A program made the translations under genes and the position numbers. From JBDTMT01 sp039934135 (GTDB lineage Bacteria; Desulfobacterota; Binatia; HRBIN30; CADEER01): a stretch of 8,174 nucleotides of DNA. This document shows, piece after piece, positions 5,608 to 8,174 of the stretch (its first letter is position 1; the number at the start of each line of letters is the position of its first letter). Location: NCBI GenBank assembly GCA_039934135.1, contig JBDTMT010000269.1, positions 1-8,174 on the forward strand, written 5' to 3'. Under the pieces are notes generated by a model that was not told the DNA's origin, did no database searches, and saw only the letters and a list, made by a program, of their open reading frames with translations.

Positions 5608-5665
5608 GCGAGGGACGCCGATGAACGGCAATCTGCTTAGCCCTATCTCGACGGCGGTGCACTAG
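5608..5665 (-). repeat. Right terminal inverted repeat of the element
   Basis: Reverse complement begins CTAGTGCACCGC. Four of the six further mismatches to the left copy lie in the inner 24 bases, so the ends are better conserved than the interior. Confidence 0.85.
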
Positions 5666-5919
5666 TAGCACCAGGTCGGGTACAAGCTCTTTGGAGTCGG
5701 CGGTGATCGTGCGTCGGACCGTGAGTCCGGCGGCCTCCAGGCGCGCGAGCAGCGGCGCATAGATCGCCGGCGGCACCACCACCGCCAAGTCGAGGTCGGC
5801 GGTCGCACGCGGCGCCGCCCAGGCGTTGCGCGCCACGCCGCCGATGATCGCATAGGCAGCGCCCGCCTCCCCGCAAGCGCCGACGACCTGCCGCAGCAAT
5901 CCGAGCGGCGCGTCGACGC

Positions 5920-6147
5920 TCATGATCGGGTGGCGCGGCGGCGGGCGAGTCCGATCTGTGCTTCGGCACGCGCATCGAGACTCGCTTCAATGGCGGCGTC
6001 GCGCGGCACCGCGCCGAGTAGAAAACCGGCCGCGATGCGCTCGGCCGGCGTCGTGCGCAGCGCGGCGAGCCGCTGCTCGGCGCGCTCAATCGCCTTCGCC
6101 TCGCCGACTAGGGCGAAGTGGCGTCGGTCGCGCGTCTCCACCGTCAT
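5920..6147 (-). CDS. Small hypothetical protein, partner gene of the nucleotidyltransferase
   Basis: A 75-aa protein, charged and Ala/Arg/Glu-rich, predicted mostly helical, with no signal peptide or membrane segment. Notable stretches are EAKAIERAEQRLAALR (about 16-31) and a C-terminal RAEAQIGLARRRATRS. I do not recognise the family. The stop TGA (5920-5922) overlaps the ATG of the nucleotidyltransferase (5921-5923), so the two were translationally coupled. Two-gene units of this form include toxin-antitoxin pairs of the AbiE and MNT types, where the small upstream gene can be the antitoxin; that is an analogy, not shown. No Shine-Dalgarno site precedes the ATG at 6145-6147, but a good promoter pair is placed so that the transcript would begin at or very near the ATG. 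With the nucleotidyltransferase broken, this gene is left without its partner. Confidence 0.6.
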   Translation of the reverse strand: MTVETRDRRHFALVGEAKAIERAEQRLAALRTTPAERIAAGFLLGAVPRDAAIEASLDARAEAQIGLARRRATRS

Positions 6148-6153
6148 GGACGG

Positions 6154-6182
6154 ATGATCGCCGCGACGCCACGCGCCGTCAA
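6154..6182 (-). promoter_or_regulatory. Candidate sigma-70 promoter giving a leaderless transcript
   Basis: On the minus strand TTGACG (6177-6182, 5 of 6) and GATCAT (6154-6159, 4 of 6) are separated by 17 bases. The expected start of transcription, 6-8 nt downstream, falls on or next to the ATG at 6145-6147. The lack of a Shine-Dalgarno site there agrees with a leaderless mRNA. Confidence 0.42.
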
Positions 6183-6228
6183 CCGGTCATCCCAGCAGCG
6201 CCGACGTGCAGCAATATCGGTTGTCGCC

Positions 6229-6244
6229 GCTGCGTCACCGCAGC
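6229..6244 (-). other. Short GC hairpin in the spacer behind the efflux pump
   Basis: GCTGCG and CGCAGC form a 6-bp stem; on the minus strand the loop is GTGA, a GNRA-type tetraloop. It lies about 70 bp beyond the pump stop with no T run. The rest of the 164-bp spacer 6148-6311 holds only the promoter at 6154-6182. Confidence 0.25.
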
Positions 6245-6311
6245 CGCCGCACACGCCGCGGTGGCCGCAGCGAAGGGGCGAACGGTTACCTGTGATACCC
6301 GCGCTGGGCAC

Positions 6312-8174
6312 TTACCCGATCGCCGGCACCACCGTGCCGCGGCGCATGACGAAGCGCCATTTCCAGATGAAGTAGAGGGCTGGGTAGACCAGCAACTCGA
6401 GGGCGAAGGAGGTGAAGACGCCGCCGACCATCGGCGCGGCGATGCGCTTCATGACGTCGGCGCCGGTGCCGACCGACCACATCAGCGGCAGCAGGCCCAT
6501 GAACATCGCGGTGACGGTCATCATCTTCGGTCTGATGCGCCGCACCGCCCCGTGCACGATGGCTTCCTCCAGATCAGTCGCCGTGCGCATGCGGCCGGCG
6601 CGTACGCGTTCGTCGTAGGCGAGGTCGAGGAACAGCAACATGAAGACGCCGGTCTCGGCGTCGAGGCCCATGAGCGCGATCATGCCGACCCAGACGGCGA
6701 TCGAGACGTGGTAGCCGAGGCCGTAGAGCAGCCAGACGGCGCCGACGAGCGAGAACGGCACGGCGAGCAGCACGATGCCGGTCTTCACCGCCGATTTCGT
6801 GTTCAGGTAGAGCAGCATGGCGATCAGCGCGATGGTCAGCGGCAGGACGACCGTCAGGCGCTGGCGCACGCGTTGCAGGTTCTCGTACTGGCCGCTCCAC
6901 AGCAGCGCATAGCCGGTGGGCAGTGTCAGGCGCTGGGCGACGACGCGTTTGGCCTCGTCGACGTAGCTGCCGACGTCGCGGCCGATCATGTCGACGTAGA
7001 CATAGCCGGCGAGCTGGCCGTTCTCGTTGCGAATCATCGCCGGCCCTTCGCGCTTGCGGATGTCGGCGACCTGGGCCAGCGGGATCTGCGCGCCCGACGC
7101 GGTCGGCACCAGCACGCGGCGCAGCGCCGGCAGGTCGTCGCGGAAGTCGCGCGCGTAGCGCACGTTGATGCCGTAGCGCTCGCGCCCCTCGACCGTGGTG
7201 GTGACGACCTCGCCGCCGATAGCCGACAGGATGATGGCGTTGGCCTCTTCGACCGACAGGCCGTAGCGCGCCAGCGCGTCGCGGTTGAGCGTGAAGTCGA
7301 GGTAGTAGCCGCCGGCGGTGCGCTCGGCGAGCACGGTGCGCGTGCCGGCGATGTCGCGCAGCAGGCCTTCGATCTCCTCGCCGATGTGCTGGATGACGGT
7401 CAGATCGGGGCCGAGGATCTTGATGCCGATCGGCGTGCGCACGCCGGTCGACAGCATGTCGATGCGATTCTTGATGGGCATCGTCCAGATGTTCGGAATG
7501 CCGGCGAAACGCAGGCGCGCGTCCATCTCGGCCTGCAGCTCTTCGCTGCTCAGCGTGTCGGGCGTGATGTGGCGCGCGATCGGTTGGGTCCAGGCCGGCC
7601 AGTCGCTGTACCAGCGCGGCACGGTGCGCCATTCGGACTGCGGCTTCAGCAACACCGTCGTCTCGACCATCGAGAACGGTGCCGGGTCGGTCGGCGTGTC
7701 GGCGCGGCCGGCCTTGCCGAAGACGCGCTCGACCTCGGGAAACGTCATCAGCACGCGGTCCTGGATCTGCAGGATGCGCTGCGCCTCGGTGACCGACATG
7801 CCGGGCAGGGCGGTCGGCATGTAGAGGAAGTCTCCCTCGTTGAGCGGCGGCATGAACTCCGAGCCGAGGCGGAAGTAGATCGGCACCGTCGCCGCCATCA
7901 GCGCCACGGCGGCGAGCACGGTGAGGACGCGGTGGCGCAGCACGAAGCGGCAGACTGGGTCGTAGAGCCAGAACAGCACGCGGCTGATCGGGTGGCGCTC
8001 TTCCGGGTAGTAGCGGCCGACCGCGACCAGATTCACCAGGCGGGCCAGCGGCCGCGGCCGGAAGGTGAAGGCGTCCATGCGCGTGAACAGCATGCGCATG
8101 GCGGGATCGAGCGTCACGGCCAGCAGCGCCGCGATCGCCATGGCCAGGTTCTTCGAGTAGGCGAGCGGCTTGAA
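6312..8174 (-). CDS. cusA: CusA-like Cu(I)/Ag(I) efflux RND permease, C-terminal 620 residues
   Basis: Partial gene whose N-terminus lies beyond 8174; the first visible residues are FKPLAYSKNLA. It is the inner-membrane proton-driven permease of a tripartite HME-RND pump. The visible part covers one transmembrane block, the second periplasmic porter and docking region, and the last transmembrane block. The three methionines that bind Cu(I)/Ag(I) in E. coli CusA (M573, M623, M672) are all present, in YMPT (codon 7818-7820), FSMVETT (7668-7670) and RIDMLSTG (7455-7457). The proton-relay acid and base of CusA (E939, K984) also have counterparts, in LDAETGVF (6654-6656) and RIRPKMMTV (6525-6527). 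These residues argue for monovalent Cu/Ag over the divalent-metal CzcA type. The C-terminus is of family length, ending at TAA 6312-6314. The adaptor and outer-membrane genes (cusB, cusC) would be expected upstream, outside the window. Confidence 0.93.
   Translation of the reverse strand, partial: FKPLAYSKNLAMAIAALLAVTLDPAMRMLFTRMDAFTFRPRPLARLVNLVAVGRYYPEERHPISRVLFWLYDPVCRFVLRHRVLTVLAAVALMAATVPIYFRLGSEFMPPLNEGDFLYMPTALPGMSVTEAQRILQIQDRVLMTFPEVERVFGKAGRADTPTDPAPFSMVETTVLLKPQSEWRTVPRWYSDWPAWTQPIARHITPDTLSSEELQAEMDARLRFAGIPNIWTMPIKNRIDMLSTGVRTPIGIKILGPDLTVIQHIGEEIEGLLRDIAGTRTVLAERTAGGYYLDFTLNRDALARYGLSVEEANAIILSAIGGEVVTTTVEGRERYGINVRYARDFRDDLPALRRVLVPTASGAQIPLAQVADIRKREGPAMIRNENGQLAGYVYVDMIGRDVGSYVDEAKRVVAQRLTLPTGYALLWSGQYENLQRVRQRLTVVLPLTIALIAMLLYLNTKSAVKTGIVLLAVPFSLVGAVWLLYGLGYHVSIAVWVGMIALMGLDAETGVFMLLFLDLAYDERVRAGRMRTATDLEEAIVHGAVRRIRPKMMTVTAMFMGLLPLMWSVGTGADVMKRIAAPMVGGVFTSFALELLVYPALYFIWKWRFVMRRGTVVPAIG

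Larger units (their letters stand above)
5499..5665. mobile_element. MITE-like palindromic insertion element with CTAG ends
   Basis: Bases 5499-5556 and 5608-5665 are inverted copies of each other, with 50 of 58 positions matching (30 of 32 in the outer part). The centre is a 51-nt loop with an AT-rich AATAT/ATATT stem at 5575-5579 and 5585-5589. There is no coding capacity, so mobility would need a transposase encoded elsewhere. Both ends carry CTAG, and deleting the element plus one CTAG restores the host gene frame. The core between the CTAG copies is 159 bp (5503-5661). CTAG targets are known for IS630 (TA duplicated within CTAG) and for IS5-group elements (YTAR, 4-bp duplication), so a MITE derived from either is possible. 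Confidence 0.82.
5188..5923 (-). pseudogene. Nucleotidyltransferase (MNT/AbiEii-like fold) interrupted by a palindromic insertion
   Basis: The N-terminal half reads 5923-5666 and the C-terminal half 5498-5188, split by the element at 5499-5665. Joining across one CTAG copy gives an uninterrupted 190-aa protein ending in TAG at 5188-5190. The joined protein has the nucleotidyltransferase hallmark: GG at 28-29, DLD with D43 and D45, and the third acid D98 in RRVDLLIAKT. The C-terminal half also carries the common ICLH-like segment EHLIVYKLIAARPRDLDDALEVL. The insertion lies between the DxD pair and D98, so the truncated 120-aa product (87 native residues plus 33 read from the element, stop at 5561-5563) lacks an intact active site. 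The family includes AbiEii-type toxins and antibiotic-adenylating enzymes; the original substrate is unknown. Its ATG overlaps the stop of the 75-aa gene as ATGA. Confidence 0.85.

Noticed and set aside
5499..5665. Structured ncRNA or attachment site
   Set aside because: The exact restoration of the gene frame on removal and the CTAG at both ends fit a transposon-like insertion better.
6574..7632. 352-codon open frame on the minus strand
   Set aside because: It overlaps the CusA-like gene in another frame, and the product is extreme Arg/His-rich shadow sequence.

Overview
The window is GC-rich bacterial DNA with short intergenic gaps. It includes an enhancer-binding-protein-type AAA+ domain, an HME-RND metal efflux pump, a di-haem cytochrome c with a rhodanese domain, and two secreted proteins, one with a Thr/Pro-rich linker and dockerin-like calcium loops. 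That mix suits an environmental Gram-negative lineage of the former Deltaproteobacteria type (Binatota or Myxococcota-like). This placement is inference from gene style, since no rRNA or marker gene is present. No rRNA, tRNA or CRISPR array was seen.

Layout. Positions 1-305 (-) hold the N-terminus of a sigma-54-type AAA+ protein, cut by the window edge. A gap with a candidate sigma-54 promoter leads to a divergent SAM-dependent methyltransferase (453-1505, +). A repeat-bearing spacer follows, then two secreted-protein genes on the + strand: a DUF1566/Lcl-domain protein (1709-2503) and a protein with a dockerin-like tail (2555-3217). These meet, convergently, a SnoaL-like protein (3234-3701, -) that lies downstream of a di-haem cytochrome c-rhodanese fusion (3792-4913, -). 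Positions 5188-6147 (-) hold a two-gene unit: a 75-aa protein overlapping a nucleotidyltransferase by 4 bp. The window ends with the C-terminal 620 residues of a CusA-like Cu(I)/Ag(I) efflux pump (6312-8174, -).

Main discovery. The nucleotidyltransferase gene is broken by a non-coding, almost fully palindromic element of about 160 bp (5499-5665) with CTAG at both ends. Removing the element plus one CTAG copy exactly restores a 190-codon reading frame holding all three acidic positions expected in the nucleotidyltransferase fold. This is a MITE-like insertion that can be read to the base. Directly behind the broken gene, at 5101-5184, is an in-frame relic of an RND pump C-terminus that resembles the intact pump gene about 1.3 kb away (31 of 35 bases identical over the best stretch). 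The region between the cytochrome and the pump therefore looks like a site of repeated insertion and decay.

How the genes may work together. The pump exports Cu(I)/Ag(I) from the periplasm or cytoplasm, and the cytochrome-rhodanese protein acts in the periplasm on electron or sulfur transfer. The sequence shows no operon joining these two. The AAA+ protein may activate the divergent methyltransferase through the sigma-54-like site, which is inference from orientation and motif only.
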